Shown piece by piece: positions 1 through 12,264 of a stretch of DNA of 64,000 nt (its first letter is position 1; each line of letters starts with the position of its first letter). Below the pieces are notes generated by a model. The model was given only the letters and a program-made list of their open reading frames with translations. It did no database searches and was not told the DNA's origin. This DNA comes from Citrus sinensis (taxonomy: Eukaryota > Streptophyta > Magnoliopsida > Sapindales > Rutaceae): contig NC_068564.1 of assembly GCF_022201045.2 (NCBI RefSeq), positions 27,805,001 to 27,869,000 of the forward strand. The letters run 5' to 3'. The position numbers were made by a program, and so were the translations under genes.

Positions 1-21
1 GAAACCCACATTTTACCACTT

Positions 22-348
22 TTTTTTTTTTTGAAGTCTGTTATACACAGATATTACTGACATTACATCAGACATTACAATTAATATTTACAATCATACT
101 ATATAACTGGGACCACCATCATACATTGACACACTGAAGTATATGCCCAGATATTTTAAACCCTCTCTAATATTCGAGGGGTGCCTGCTCCACTCACATT
201 TCGTAAGGGAGAGACTGTCTCCACTCAATTAATTAATAATTGAGGAAGAACTGAAACTAACCTCCATAATGCTCTTATGGAGGCTCGAACCCTTACACTC
301 AACATTATAAGTGCAAGGCTTCTCCCATTGGACCAAAGGCCCATTGGT
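22..348 (-). mobile_element. tRNA-derived SINE with target-site duplications
   Basis: The direct repeat CACATTTTACCACTT lies at 7-21 and again, perfectly, at 349-363, and brackets the element. Read on the minus strand, it starts at 348 with a stretch resembling an RNA polymerase III A box (TGGTCCAATGGGAGAAG). About 40 bases on comes a B-box-like GGTTCGAGCC. It ends in an A-run (T-run at 22-32 on the plus strand). A/B boxes, an A-tail and a 15-base duplication together define a tRNA-derived SINE inserted by LINE machinery. The perfect duplication suggests a fairly recent insertion. I do not recognise the named family. Confidence 0.8.
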
Positions 349-363
349 CACATTTTACCACTT

Positions 364-690
364 AATATTTAAACTTTTATCATTTTACTACCTAATGTTT
401 TAAGTTGTTATTACTTTATCACTTCCAGTGCACAAACAATTTGTTGGAAAAAGTTTAAATATTCACTTAAAAAAATTGTAAATTCTCGGGTGCACAAGTG
501 GAAAAAAGAAATTCTTTCTAATATTCACAAATAGATTTGCTTTGTTAATAATTGTTATGAGCCCATCAATTGATCTATTATTCAAAAACAATTAATGTAA
601 AATCAAGTTGCCCAAAAAGCAAACATATATTAAAAAATAAAAAAAATGAAAAATATAAGTTCACTTTTGAACGGTCCCATAATATCATAC
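364..690. other. Intergenic, AT-rich
   Basis: This lies between the SINE and the hAT-type element. I see nothing beyond AT-rich sequence. The short open frame starting at 570 runs on into the transposon and is not gene-like. Confidence 0.6.
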
Positions 691-1711
691 TAAAGATGGC
701 CAATGGGGTGTGTGACACGTGTCTGTATATTACGGTACGATATGAGCACGTTTTGGTAGGGCACGCGGCATGGCACGTGAGTCGTATCGGACTTAGAATT
801 TTAGGCGCAAGGGTCTTAAAAGTATGGTACGATTAGAGATGAGTTAAAGCACGGCACGCGAAATGGCACGTAATAAGCACGCTTTATTGGTGGGCTAACA
901 CGCGGCCCGTGGTCCATTAATAGCACGTGGGCCAAAGTATATCAAAGTAAAAAAAAATTAATGAAAAGTCTACATAAAATGTTATGATTTTACAAATATC
1001 TTAAAATTAAAATTTTTAATATATTTTTTTAACATAGGCTTTTAAAAATTAATTTAAGTCCTAGTTTAAATAAATATTATAATTTTTTATGTTTACAATT
1101 TATTAAATGAATAAATAAATATCATGATTTCAATAAATAAAATTATAAATATCATGATTTTATAAATGATAAATAAAAATTTTTACGACATTAATATTTT
1201 ATTTATAAAATCATAACTTAATTAATAGTTAATGGAGATATGTTTCATTTGTGAATGAAATGCTTTTCATATTTATGCACAAAAAAATAAAATTAGGAAC
1301 GAAATATTTTTATGATAAATTAAAAATTACATTTTCATTCAACGAAGTTCAAGTGCAATTATAATATTAGTAGTTCAAATAAAATTATGTGTAATTGTTA
1401 TTTTAAGATTGTAATTTTATTTTTCATGAATTATTACTATGATTTATGGAATTATTGTTGTTGTTATTATTATTAGGTTAATAGGCTTAAAAAAGTACGC
1501 CAAACTTATGAATTTTTTTAGACACGCTGGATATATGGATTTAAAAGAAAAAAAAATTGATAGGTCTTTTTTAGGCACGGCACGAGCGGGCTCGTGTTGT
1601 GGATCCTGTCGGGCCCTTATAAAAAAAACTAAGTGGTAGGCCATGTTGTGCTGGCCCACAGACCCTATTGAGCCGACACTTGACGGCACGGCACTATCTT
1701 GGCCATCACTA
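691..1711. mobile_element. Non-autonomous hAT-type DNA transposon
   Basis: The ends are inverted: TAAAGATGGCCAA on the left and, reverse-complemented, TAGTGATGGCCAA on the right. Flanking 8-base repeats TATCATAC (683-690) and TATCAAAC (1712-1719) differ by one base. Eight-base duplications and this terminal motif fit the hAT superfamily. Subterminal parts are rich in GGCACG-type motifs on both sides, as in hAT ends, while the centre is AT-rich with no transposase. It is about 1.02 kb and non-autonomous. Confidence 0.7.
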
Positions 1712-1719
1712 TATCAAAC

Positions 1720-3115
1720 TAACAACGGCATCAAATAAATATCAAAATTAATTTAAAAAAAAAAAGGAAAAAAGATCAAAACAAATATTAACCACTTGAA
1801 TAGAATCTGAACCACACATTATAAAAAGGACCAGTGAGATTGAGATTTAAGCAAATAATTCTCAAAAGATTAACAGAGAATGATCCAGCCTTAGATCCCG
1901 AATCTACATTTTCTCTTCCAATTTTGTATGCTTCCCTGCAGTTTTCAATTTTCCACCTAATTAGAAAAATAAAACACTTTCAGAAAAAAAAAAAAAGACG
2001 AAGAAGAAGAATCACTTTCGTTCAATTATTTTAAAATTTTTTATTTAACAACCCACGTGTTCATTTGCAGAATTAAAAAGTTGAAGGAAAAAAAAGTCAG
2101 GAAAATGAAAGAAAAAGAAATGATTGATGCAGGTGGTCCCCATGAGGGTAACAGTGTAGTTCACAAATCACGGGAAAGAAAGTGTTCCGTTTTTCACATG
2201 GGGACGTGGCCCAACAACTCATCAGTGATATTTATGGCTGTTTCTTCCTTAAGAAATTTCCCGTGCTTTGGATTGACGTGTCCAAATTTGGGGCTTTGTG
2301 CCCACATGAAAATACAAGGAAAATTCAGCCATGCGAGGGTACGACCTATGAAACGAACTAACGAATTGAGTTTTTTTCTTTTTGTTTTTTTTCCCCCTCC
2401 CACTCTCAATAGTCAATACCAAACGAATTGAGTTCTAAATACAGAGACTGTGGAGTGTGGAAAAGGGGGAAAAAAAAAAGCATATTCTCATAAATAAAGC
2501 AAATATTTTACAAAATGAAAGCACTTATTGCGTCGGAACTTACATTTTACACATAACATGTTTTAATTTACTTAATTAATATGTTTCTTGCTAATATTAC
2601 ACAACAAATTTACTGAAATTACACTTAATAATCTAAATTATAGATTTTTTAGTATCAGACAACAAATTTACTAATAATACAATCAAAAATTTAGACATAA
2701 ATAAAAATCAATACAAAGACCCAAAAATCGGCCCCAATCAAGGAGGAATGTAAATATATTGGCGAACAGCATAAAAATTTATTCATTTTTCACTTCCTTT
2801 TTTTTTATAAAACACTAAACATGAAGATCCAAACGGAATTTTTGTCCTTCCAGTTTCCAAAAAGCGCGTGGAGAGACGCTAGGCCTTAAACCTTTCCCAA
2901 CTAATGGGGATTAGAGAATCGTTAAGAAGGATTCAGTGGTATGAGGAGTCTCTAACCCATGCGCACGCGCCAAGAAGTCACTCTGCCCCACGCCCCACTC
3001 TCCCAATAATTGTCCTTCTACACCAACAACAAAAACCTCACGGCACGTCCTGAGCCACATCGTCCCTCCTTGGCCTCTCCTTCACTCCCCCCTTATCCCT
3101 CCTGCTATATAATAA
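1720..3115. other. Upstream intergenic region of the GGP gene
   Basis: No gene is recognised. The frames at 1834-2034 and 2057-2431 are low-complexity and lack homology that I can see. From about 2820 the base composition rises and pyrimidine-rich patches appear, as expected for a core promoter leading to the TATA box at 3116. Confidence 0.5.
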
Positions 3116-3124
3116 ATCAAACCC
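3116..3124 (+). promoter_or_regulatory. TATA box of the GGP gene
   Basis: TATATAATA sits in a pyrimidine-rich stretch. It would place transcription start near 3145-3155, upstream of the regulatory uORF at 3302 and about 510 bases before the main ATG. The start site is inferred. Confidence 0.6.
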
Positions 3125-3301
3125 CAGGCTTCTGATTCATCTTCAACTTGCCCACGAAGAATTAGTTCTCGCTGCCCTTCAACTTCCATTGAAAGATTTT
3201 AAGTTCTGAAACTGGGTTTGGTTGGTTTGTTCGTTTGTTTGACGTTTTTAGTTGTTGCTTAGGTGGGGGGGTAAAACCCGGGCAAGCAAGTTGTAGACAT
3301 C

Positions 3302-3493
3302 ACGGCTATACACAGAGTAACGCGGCTTCAAACTCATGTCCGAACTGTACGACGCAAGGGTTGTGTGATTGAGAGCAACCCTTCGCCGCACGGCGGGCGT
3401 GGCGCTCTGCCTTCCGAAGGCGGCAGCCCTTCTGATCTCCTCTTTCTTGCCGGCGGCGGTCTCGCTTTTTCTTCTTTTTCTTTGTATTATTAG
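3302..3493 (+). CDS. Conserved non-canonical (ACG-start) uORF of GDP-L-galactose phosphorylase
   Basis: A 63-codon frame starts at ACG (3302-3304), not ATG, and stops at TAG (3491-3493), 166 bases before the main ATG and in another frame. The peptide contains RVTRLQTHVRTVRRKGC, then ESNPSPHGGRGALPSEGGSP, then SDLLFLAGGG, and ends SFSLYY. I recognise this as the deeply conserved peptide in plant VTC2/GGP leaders. Established knowledge: high ascorbate promotes translation of this uORF, which stalls or diverts ribosomes and lowers GGP protein, giving feedback control of vitamin C synthesis. An in-frame stop at 3272-3274 and the absence of an in-frame ATG support ACG as initiator. A second in-frame ACG follows at codon 7. 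Confidence 0.9.
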   Translation, partial: TAIHRVTRLQTHVRTVRRKGCVIESNPSPHGGRGALPSEGGSPSDLLFLAGGGLAFSSFSLYY

Positions 3494-3659
3494 CCTAGCT
3501 CCGTAGATTATACATACGTAAGTTTAAACAAGTATTTTAGAATTAAGCTATTGCAAGCATTAATTAGATCTCAAGAGAAAAAAAAAAGAAAAAGAAAAAA
3601 GAAAAAACCTTCGTTGTTCTTGTTCTTTGTTTCTTTTGTTTTTTTTTTTGGGAAATTTC

Positions 3660-5747
3660 ATGATGTTGAGGATCAAGAGGGTGCCGACGGTTGTTTCGAA
3701 TTATCAGAAAGAGGAGACGGAGGAGGCTGCTGCTGCTGCTCGTCGTGTAAGCGGGTGCGGGAGGAATTGCTTGAACAAATGTTGCATTCAAGGTGCTTGT
3801 TTAAAATGCTTATACGAAATTTTGTTTATTGTTTTTGGTTTTTTTTTTCAAAATTTTTGACTTGTTTCGGGAGTAATTTTATCTGGGTTTTTGTTTAAAA
3901 TAGGTGCAAAGCTTCCTTTATATGCTTTCAAGAGGGTGAACAAGTTTAAAACTGAAATGGGTGTGCATGGACACGAGGTTAGAGAGCCCGAGCCTCCCGT
4001 TGCATTTCTGGACTCGCTCGTTCTTGGGGAGGTAAATTTTGTTAAGCAAATGATAAAATGAAGATTGAATGTTGAGTTTATGTTGTGTGTCCTTGATAGC
4101 ATTTGTTTACCTGTAACCAAGTATAAATTAGTTTCCAATCTCATTGTAGTGGGAGGACCGCGTACAGAGAGGACTATTTCGCTATGATGTTACTGCCTGT
4201 GAAACCAGGGTATCTTTTTGGTTCCTCTAAAAATTGAATGTTTATTTGATTTTGCATGTTGGTTTTCATTGAGATTTCTTTACTATACAAATGTTCGTTT
4301 AGGTCATTCCTGGTCAGTATGGTTTCATTGCTCAACTGAACGAGGGCCGCCACCTGAAGAAAAGGCCTACTGAGTTCCGTGTTGATAAGGTCCTCCAGCC
4401 TTTTGATGGGAACAAGTTCAACTTTACCAAAGTGGGGCAAGAAGAGGTGCTCTTCCAGTTTGAGGCAAGCGAAGATGGTGAAGTCCAGTTTCACCCAAGT
4501 GCCCCCATTGATGTTGAGAATTCTCCAAGTGTTGTTGCCATCAATGTATGTTCTTTGTTCTTAGTTTTTATAGCTAAGAGAGTATGTTAATGTTGAGCAA
4601 GAATTTAATTAAATTTTTTTTTTGGGCACAAAATAAAGCGAGCCTAGGAAGCTAGTTGAGCAAGGATGTATGCTAATAATTTATCTTTCCTGGTGTATAT
4701 AATTTAACAGGTGAGTCCTATTGAGTACGGGCATGTGCTGTTGATCCCACGAGTTCTTGAGTGCTTGCCACAGAGGATTGACCGTGATAGCTTCTTGCTC
4801 GCACTTTACATGGCTGCAGAAGCTGGGAATCCATACTTCAGGTTGGGTTACAACAGCTTGGGTGCATTTGCTACCATCAACCACCTTCACTTCCAGGTTT
4901 ATATCTACTTAAATTACTCAGCTAATTTTCTCAAATGCGGATTTTGCTTATGAATAGCTATCCGCAGTTACTTAACAGTGGGTAACTAAAATGCAACTCA
5001 CTGATTTCAATTGCCACAGGCTTACTACATGGCCTTGCCTTTTCCAATTGAGAAGGCTCCTACCAAGAAGATAATCTCTACTGGCAGTGGTGTGAAGATC
5101 TCTGAGCTTTTAAACTATCCAGTCAGAGGCCTCGTCTTTGAAGGTGGAAACTCTCTGGAAGACTTATCCAACACAGTCTCGGATGCGTGCATTTGCCTTC
5201 AAGAGAACAACATTCCTTACAATGTTCTCATTGCTGATTGTGGAAAGCGCATATTTCTCTTACCACAGGTAGTAAATTTAGAATCACTGCCGAAGTTATT
5301 TTGTTTTTGCCATGTTGTGCATGGAAATATTTTTCCAGTTTCACTTTGATTTACAATTTGTTCAAAACGAACCAACAGTGCTATGCTGAGAAACAAGCTC
5401 TTGGGGAAGTGAGTTCAGAGCTTCTGGACACCCAAGTGAACCCTGCTGTGTGGGAGATTAGTGGGCATATGGTGTTAAAGAGGAAGAAGGACTATGAAGA
5501 GGCATCCGAGGAAAATGCTTGGAGGCTGCTTGCCGAAGTCTCTCTCTCTGAGGAGAGGTACCAAGAAGTAAATGCTCTCATCTTTGAAGCCATTGCGCGT
5601 GGTGATGATGCCAATGGAGGTGTTGCTGAGAGCGTAATTGGGGAGGCAGATGCGAAACCAAAGTCTGGCGGTGAAGTGGATGCAATTAATAAAAACTCTT
5701 GCCCTGCCATGGTGTCGGGGACTCCAGAATGCCTGGTTCTTCAGTAA
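3660..5747 (+). CDS. GGP: GDP-L-galactose phosphorylase (VTC2/VTC5 family)
   Basis: Seven coding exons: 3660-3792, 3904-4031, 4150-4209, 4303-4545, 4711-4896, 5020-5268 and 5379-5747. All introns are GT-AG and frames join cleanly to 455 residues, near the family's usual 440-450. The enzyme converts GDP-L-galactose and phosphate to L-galactose-1-phosphate and GDP, the first committed step of the Smirnoff-Wheeler ascorbate pathway, in cytosol and nucleus. The N-terminus MMLRIKRVPTVVSNYQK matches the family; either of two adjacent ATGs may start it. The histidine-triad motif HLHFQ (about residues 246-250) ends exon 5; the middle histidine is the expected catalytic nucleophile. The conserved CGRNCL and ACETR stretches are present. 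No breaks seen. Regulation is by the uORF in the leader. Locus neighbours suggest the Arabidopsis VTC5 position. Confidence 0.95.
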
Positions 5748-6701
5748 GATCCCTGGCTTGGTGACCAGACCGGTTGTGTTTGTCTGGTTCATGTATGATA
5801 GCTTAAATAAGTGACTGTGTTATGGAGTGTGGCAGTAGCCTAAATAAGCAAACTTCGTTTGCGCTGCTTTGCGTTTAGTCTAATTTGCCGCCTATGGGCG
5901 CTGTGATGTATGTAAGATATTCTGTTTGCTGATGAGCCTCTCTGTTGATGCTCATGGAATTTATTTCTGTATAATTATATGCCGCAGCAGCGGCAGCAGG
6001 TATTGTGGCTTGATGATCCGCTATTGCTTCTACAAACTTGCATCAGCAATGACGTACTGACGGAATGCAAACAGAGAATCTATCTTTCTTATTCTACATG
6101 TCCCTTTAAATAATGGAAAACTTTTTGACCTGCCACGTCAAAAATTCCCAGAGCTACCAAATAGGACGAAGAAAAAGAAAAATGAATAATAAAAAATTTA
6201 ATTAAAAAATTAGAAAAGAAAAGTGCTTCTGATGCTTCAACGGTGATCAATAATAATTATAAAATAATCTAGCGAATTGAGACGCCTCATGCACCAAACA
6301 TTGCGTCCACACCCAAATAGTTAATTGCCGTTCCATAAATATATAGCGTTTATTTGAAATTCTCAAAAAAAAAAAAAATTTGAAAGTGTCAACTTCCAAG
6401 TCAAGACTTCTTTTATTTATAATTTTGATATCATTATTTATTTGTTTCAAAATAGGACATGAAATGTATATTTAAATTTTGAAGATTAAATTAAGGGGAA
6501 AAAAACACTTTTTTACAATGGCAATTCTAAATAATACTATAGTTTTCAGTTAAATCATTAATTTTATAAAGACAATCGTTTTCAGAATCTGATGGAATCT
6601 GGAAAAGGGAAAATGGACTTGTGTTAAAATATTTATAAACTATGCCCTTATTTGTGATTTGTAAAAATGAGAGGGAGCCAGATATTATTGTCTCAAACCA
6701 T
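5748..6701. other. GGP 3' region and intergenic DNA
   Basis: The first 250-350 bases are T-rich and gene-like and are probably the 3' UTR. The rest is AT-rich intergenic sequence with no recognised gene. The duplicated block begins at about 6702. Confidence 0.5.
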
Positions 6702-6763
6702 ATCATGAGCTCCATCCATGTTCACGGTAGTTTCAAAACTTTTCGACAAAGGCTTGGAGACTC

Positions 6764-8285
6764 GGGTGTGCTTGGTACCATTGAAAATTTGTTGTTTTTT
6801 GTTTTATGAAAAGGAAAATGGAGAAAATTTGTTTGGTGAGCTTATTTTGGTAGAAAACTGTACAATGATTAAAAATAAAACAATTCCATTTTTTAATGTG
6901 TACAAAGAAAACAAGAGAACGCAATTATAACGTTCTCTGTTTTATTTCACTTTTACTCTCTGCCAAGAGTCCCAATATCTTAACTTTTATAACATAGTGT
7001 AACAAATTATGTGGGCCCATTTAATAAAGAAATAATTTAATAAATAAACTATTATAACAAATATTTAAAAATAATAGCAAGAGTTTATTCCTTAATTACT
7101 TAATATATTACCCATATTGTTCTAAATAAAAAGAAATATCATATAATTATTATACTAAATTATTACATTGTTCGACCAATATGCAGTTATTTAAAAACTA
7201 TTACAAACTTTCATATATTAATGAAAATATATCAATAATAAAGTTACATTCTAACAGCTAATATAAATAAATATATGATAATTATGAAATAATTTAAGAT
7301 TTTCTCAATTAATATTATATATTATCTTATAACTACAATTTATTTACATAATTAAAAGCTTTTAAGAAATTATTAAAATATCTTCGAACCTATATGTATT
7401 TATAATAATATATAATACATCATAATATAATAGCTAAATAGATAAATTATTTAATGATATAAAATATATATTTAAATTCATTGTATTATATTATTCTTTC
7501 ATAATAGTTTCATTAAATAGTTCTCTAATCTCTCTCTCTTTTTGTCTTTATTTTTTTAGACAAGCAATCAAACACTTTTTTCATCTTTTTATTTTCAAGT
7601 ATTGTTCTTAAAATAAAGGGTTATTATTATTTTACTACTTTAAAATTTTTCAAATATCAAATGACTACAACAAGTATTGTTTCATATCATTTTCTTACTA
7701 TATCTTTATAAAAATATCATTTTATTACTTTTCCGTTACAACAAATATCATTTTACTATTTTTCCGTTACAACCGTTAGTTAACTCGTTAGTCGACCAGT
7801 TAGTTGACTAACAAAATACTAATTTTACCCTTCATGATTAAAAATATAAGTTTCATTAAAAAAAATAATAAGACAAATTTATTTTGTAAATAAGCTTCAT
7901 TTTCATAATTCCAGCAAAAAGAATTATGTTGGTATTTTATATCCATTTTAATAAATATATTACAAATTTATTTTGTAAATAAGTTTCAAGTAATTTTTTT
8001 TAATCATAAAGGGTGAAATTGGTATTTTGTTAGTCAACTAACTGGTTAACTAACGGTTATAATGGAAAAGTAGTAAAATGATATTTTTATCAAGATATAG
8101 TAGGAAAATGATATGAGACAATACTTGTTGTAGTCATTTGATATTTGACAATTTTTGAAGTAATAAAATGATAATAACCCATAAATAAACTACCAAACAT
8201 GTTTTTATTTTTAACAAAAACTAATCATTCTTATTTTATAGAACAAATTCAAAAACACCATTTAAAAAATGATACCAAACGCACC
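6764..8285. mobile_element. DNA transposon with GGGTGYGYTTGGTA termini, in copy 1 only
   Basis: The left end reads GGGTGTGCTTGGTACCATT; the right end, reverse-complemented, reads GGTGCGTTTGGTATCATT. Copy 2 has the uninterrupted site near 23370, so the insertion is directly visible. The flanking duplication looks like 3 bases (CTC), though the right edge is ambiguous by a base. This is compatible with a PIF/Harbinger-like element, but the superfamily is not settled. No transposase is seen. A 563-base inverted-repeat element is nested inside. Confidence 0.65.
7618..8180. mobile_element. Nested foldback MITE with long inverted repeats
   Basis: The left arm, starting GGGTTATTAT, and the right arm, ending ATAATAACCC, are inverted copies for roughly 250 bases each. 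They share blocks such as the TGACTACAACAAGTATTG / CAATACTTGTTGTAGTCA pair. The arms are diverged by scattered substitutions and length changes. Flanks are AT-rich and a clean target duplication cannot be fixed. It has no coding capacity. Confidence 0.65.
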
Positions 8286-8302
8286 CTCAGCTTCCGCTCA
8301 CT
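8286..8302 (+). other. Putative end of the non-coding first exon of bL31m copy 1
   Basis: A good splice donor (ACT|GTGAGTTTT at 8303) is conserved in copy 2 as ACT|GTAAGTTTT (23385). It could splice to the acceptor at 14628 just before the bL31m ATG. If so, the transposon at 6764-8285 sits in the leader exon or core promoter. This is inference from donor quality and conservation only. Confidence 0.35.
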
Positions 8303-8482
8303 GTGAGTTTTCAAATCTCTCAACATACTTATGTGCAAATAATTGGGTTTCCATCTAGAACTTTACACCGTATGTTTGATTTACCTTTTGAATGTACGGA
8401 GTATGAATCAACCCTTGATTTGTTTTTAACCCATAATAATAATTATTATTATTTTTCGAGTTACCGGCAGATTAAGGGATCC

Positions 8483-9323
8483 CAGCGTTGATATTTGCCT
8501 CGGGTCAAACCCAGCTAACGGAAGCATAGGTCGTCGTTTTCGGCTCTTTTTTTTTTTGTTTCGTTTTGAAACGGCACCGTTTCTACTTCTATTTTTTTTC
8601 TTCTCTCTCTTTGTTTAACTTAACCCAGCTGCAGACCCCTTCCTTCTTCCACTTCGTTCTCTTCATCCACCGACAACCACATTTGTTTGCAAATCCTTCA
8701 GAACCCAGCCACTCCTTTGTTTGCCTCCTCTCCATTCTCAAGTCAAACACGCAACTTTATACTTTCCTGCACAGTAACATATATAGCTGCAAAGTCTCTT
8801 TGTTGTTGAAATGGATCAAGACATTAAAACATATGAGCACAAATTTTTTAGCACAAATTTTCAAGGACAATCTCCAAGTTCAAAGGAAGAAATTAATGGC
8901 AATGAAATAATCATGATGCGAGATATGATTCATATAAACACAACCCAGAAGCATGTATAAGTTTAATAACTTATACACATCAATCTACACTATGCTTCAA
9001 ATTGAAGAAACCAGGGGCACCATTTTTCAATTCAGGTATATTGTTGTTTCTCTTCTCTTCGTTCACAGCAAATCAGAACAAAGAAAAAAAATTAAAAGCA
9101 GAAACAATGTGATGAAGAGAATGAAGAGAAGAGAACAAAGAGGAAGAAGCAAGGGGTCTACAGTTGGGTTAAGTTAAACGAAGAGAAAGAAGAAATCAGA
9201 ACAAAGGAAAAGAAAATGGAAGCAGAAATGGTGTCGTTTCAAAACGAATAAAAAAAAATAACAGCCAAAATGACGACCTATGCTGCCGTGTCGGGGTTTA
9301 ACCCGGGACAAACATCATTTTCC
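8483..9323. mobile_element. MULE-like foldback element with 9-bp target duplication
   Basis: A perfect AAGGGATCC flanks it at 8474-8482 and 9324-9332, while copy 2 has one uninterrupted site near 23632 (AAGGGGTCC). The two ends are long inverted repeats (more than 200 bases) sharing GCATAGGTCGTC, CGTTTTGAAACG and TTTAACTTAACCCA. Nine-base duplications and long inverted repeats fit a non-autonomous Mutator-like element. The frames at 8566 and 8953 lie in it and are not genes. Confidence 0.75.
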
Positions 9324-9332
9324 AAGGGATCC

Positions 9333-10516
9333 TTGTCTCTGAAATTTGAATTTTTTTTATAGATGGGTTAGCGAATGTTGGTTCTTACTAATATGTTTGA
9401 TGAAATACCTGTGAGAAATTAGTCTTCTCATGTAAAACATTTACACTCTGTTTGGCCAGGAGGATGTTTGCAGGGAGGGAAATAGTGTGGAATTTTATAA
9501 TGTTTTGAGTCCCAATAATAGCTTGACCTTTTCTATGTTCTTAACCGACGACTATTGCCAGAACCTACAACATCGGGTTGGAAATTTTTATTGCAAAATT
9601 GAGTATGAAAATTGAATTAATTAGAAAACTTTTTTGGTTGGAGTTTAGGATTTAGAGGCATGCTAGTGAGTGGATGTTTCCAATTTCTATGTTTTGAAAA
9701 TTTAGAGAAGAATTTGTCGGCAAATAGACCAGATGCCAATACTAATATGTTGGAAAGTTCTTGTATTAATGTGTCACTATAAAATCATCTGCCATGTATA
9801 TGCTCTTGAAAGACTAGTTTGGATATCTTATATATTAACCTCAAGGGTGATTTATGCATTAAAGATAGATTAGATATCATAGGTTTTGGATGTATTTCAT
9901 TGTTTTGTTATGAGAATTGAGGTTTACCTATTGGTTGAATGCATACATTGACAATTGCTGACTGGAGCTATCTACTTTGGATAAGCAAAGGTAAACCTAA
10001 TTTTCATAAAATCCACGCGCGTCAGTTAGAATGAGCCTGGATGGAACAAACATTTCTTGAAGCATCTAAAAATAATTCACCAATAAATAAATATAATATT
10101 TTCTTGATGCATCTTAATAGTTATTTATTTTTTTGCTACATGCTTACATGTGCCGCTACATATCAAGTGGAAACACTTACATGAGATCTCACTTATCAGA
10201 TTCCATTGTGGAACACACCATTTTTTCTGAAGAATTCGCCATGCTCTATCTGATCCATCCATAATATCATGAAAAATGGATACAAATTTTTTACTGCTAC
10301 TTAGTACCAGTAATAGGTCTGAAAAAGTATTTAAAAATACCAAATTTAGATATTTGTGCCCTGTCGAAGTAAGGAACCATGGCATATATGTTTGGAATCG
10401 ATTCCATTTTGAGAGAGTTGAAAAAGCATTGTCTCATTGAAAGGTTCTAGACATCTGCCATTTCTCAACGCATTTCTTTAGACAAAAATTCTGTTTTTTC
10501 CTCTTTCTCTTTTTGG
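9333..10516 (+). other. Probable 5' intron of bL31m copy 1, first part
   Basis: This is non-coding sequence collinear with 23640-24820 of copy 2. It would lie inside the leader intron of bL31m. An antisense open frame at 10125-10385 is discussed among the rejected items. Confidence 0.5.
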
Positions 10517-10521
10517 ATAGT

Positions 10522-12264
10522 TGATAAGTGCATATTTTTCATATATTTTGCTATTAATTTCTCTATCTTTTTCTTGTTTTGGTCTTAAATATTCTAGTTA
10601 TTTTAGTTAATTTTTAATTTAGTAACTTATATTTTATTGTGTTAATTTTTATCTTAGTTTTATTTATTTTGTTATTTTAGGTATATTTTGGAATTAAAGA
10701 GAAATTAAATCAGAGCATTTAAGAAGAGATCTGCTTGAAGGAATTAGAAAAGGGAAATAATTAGTGATTTTTGAAAACCAAGAAAACCGAAGCCAACAAA
10801 ATTAATTCATGCATATTCAGAAGATTATGACCATCACGTGGAGATTAAAGAGGGAATTGAATTTAATTCAATTTGGCGACTTCATTTAATTGGAATCAAG
10901 AATCTTAAAGGGTAATAACATATGCAAGCATTAAAGTGGCTTTGGCTTGCTCATTGGTTAATATGGGAAGCAAATTGAACAATGAAGAAAAAGGAAGCCA
11001 AGCCATCACTTGAAAACAAAATTGGAAAACAAAGATTGCAAACCAAAAGTGGCCACGTGAAAGGAAAGAGAATAAAGCCTTTTGGCTTTAGGAAATCATT
11101 ATTGGCTTATTAATTGAAGCATGAGGTGGCAGTTTTGAGCTTGGAATTTAATTCTCTCCAGGCAAGGATTTAAACAAAGCCACAATTGAAGCATTATAAA
11201 TAGGATCAAGCGGAAGCAATAAAAAAAAAAAAGAAGAATTCGGGCAGCAAGAGACTTTGAGGGCAGGGCAAATCCAATTCGGCAAGAAGAAGAAAAAAAA
11301 TCAGCAGCCGGAATTCAATTGAAGAAAAAGGCAGCCGCTTGAATTAATTTCCATGACTGGTTTTATCAATTTTCTTATTCCCAATTCAATTATGTTAGGC
11401 TAAATTTTTATTTGGTTGAGGGTGAATTCAAAACCCTAAACATGCTATGCAATTAAATTTAAATTCTATCATTCAATTTATTTAATTGATATTGTTTATG
11501 TTCTTCTATAATTAATGTTCATAGTTTATTCTTGTTTGATTTAAGTGGCCAATTAGATAGAACTTGAATAAATTTTATTGCTAGATTAAAATTCTTGATC
11601 CGTAATTGTCTTGATATTTTAATCATTAGTAGCAAGCTGGAATTAATGATTTCAATTGGAGAACATAACCTAGGTTAAATAATCCGAGCTTGTGTGTTTA
11701 TTGCCTAGATCAATCTAATATCTTTCTTTGTTTAATGCTTCTATTATCTTAAATTTAAAGAGCTTATTTTAAATTATTTAATGGTTAGAGATTAGGTGAA
11801 GAGCTTATTTTACCTAACGACACACTAAGGAAAGATTGAGACTAACAGAGCTTATTGTTGTCTATGGTTGTTAGTTTCAATATAAATTGATAATAGAATT
11901 GATATATTATGTGCATGTTTGGTGGTGGCAAATGATCCTTTAACCAAAGTTTTCATCATTATTATTTCTTTCTCCTTTAATTAGAGTTTTTATTAAATTC
12001 TTGTTCGTAATTTTAATTTCTCTATTTCTTACTATTTAGTTAAAAATTCATAAACCCCTCTTTTATTTTTAATTGGTATTTTCTTTAGTTAGACTAATTT
12101 ATATTATTATTACTATTACTATTATTTTATTTTAAATCTTGCTTTGGAGTTAATAATAAATATAACTAGCATAGTCTCTGTGGGATCGATCCTTACTCGT
12201 TCTGTACTAATTATTTATATTAGTGGTAAGGTTTTAAATTTGGTGCACCTTAACGACACTACCA
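10522..12264 (+). mobile_element. Solo LTR (fossil), Ty3/gypsy-like
   Basis: This fossil begins TGATAAGTGCATATTTTTCA and ends CACTACCA, that is TG...CA. It is flanked by the 5-base duplication ATAGT at 10517-10521 and 12265-12269. Copy 2 carries the empty site near 24825. It is about 1743 bases with no internal region, so it is a solo LTR left by LTR-LTR recombination. The end sequence is typical of Ty3/gypsy LTRs in plants; the lineage is not certain. The insertion postdates the segmental duplication, or was never in copy 2. Confidence 0.75.

Noticed and set aside
570-836. 88-codon frame
   Set aside because: It runs into the hAT-type element at 691 and has no protein-like features.
1439-1689. 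Overlapping frames on both strands
   Set aside because: They lie within the right end of the hAT-type element; antisense shadows of each other.
2057-2431. 124-codon frame upstream of GGP
   Set aside because: Lysine-rich start, no homology that I see, and an opposite-strand frame over the same bases.
8566-9177. Frames of 114 and 74 codons
   Set aside because: They are contained in the foldback MULE-like element and reflect its inverted arms.
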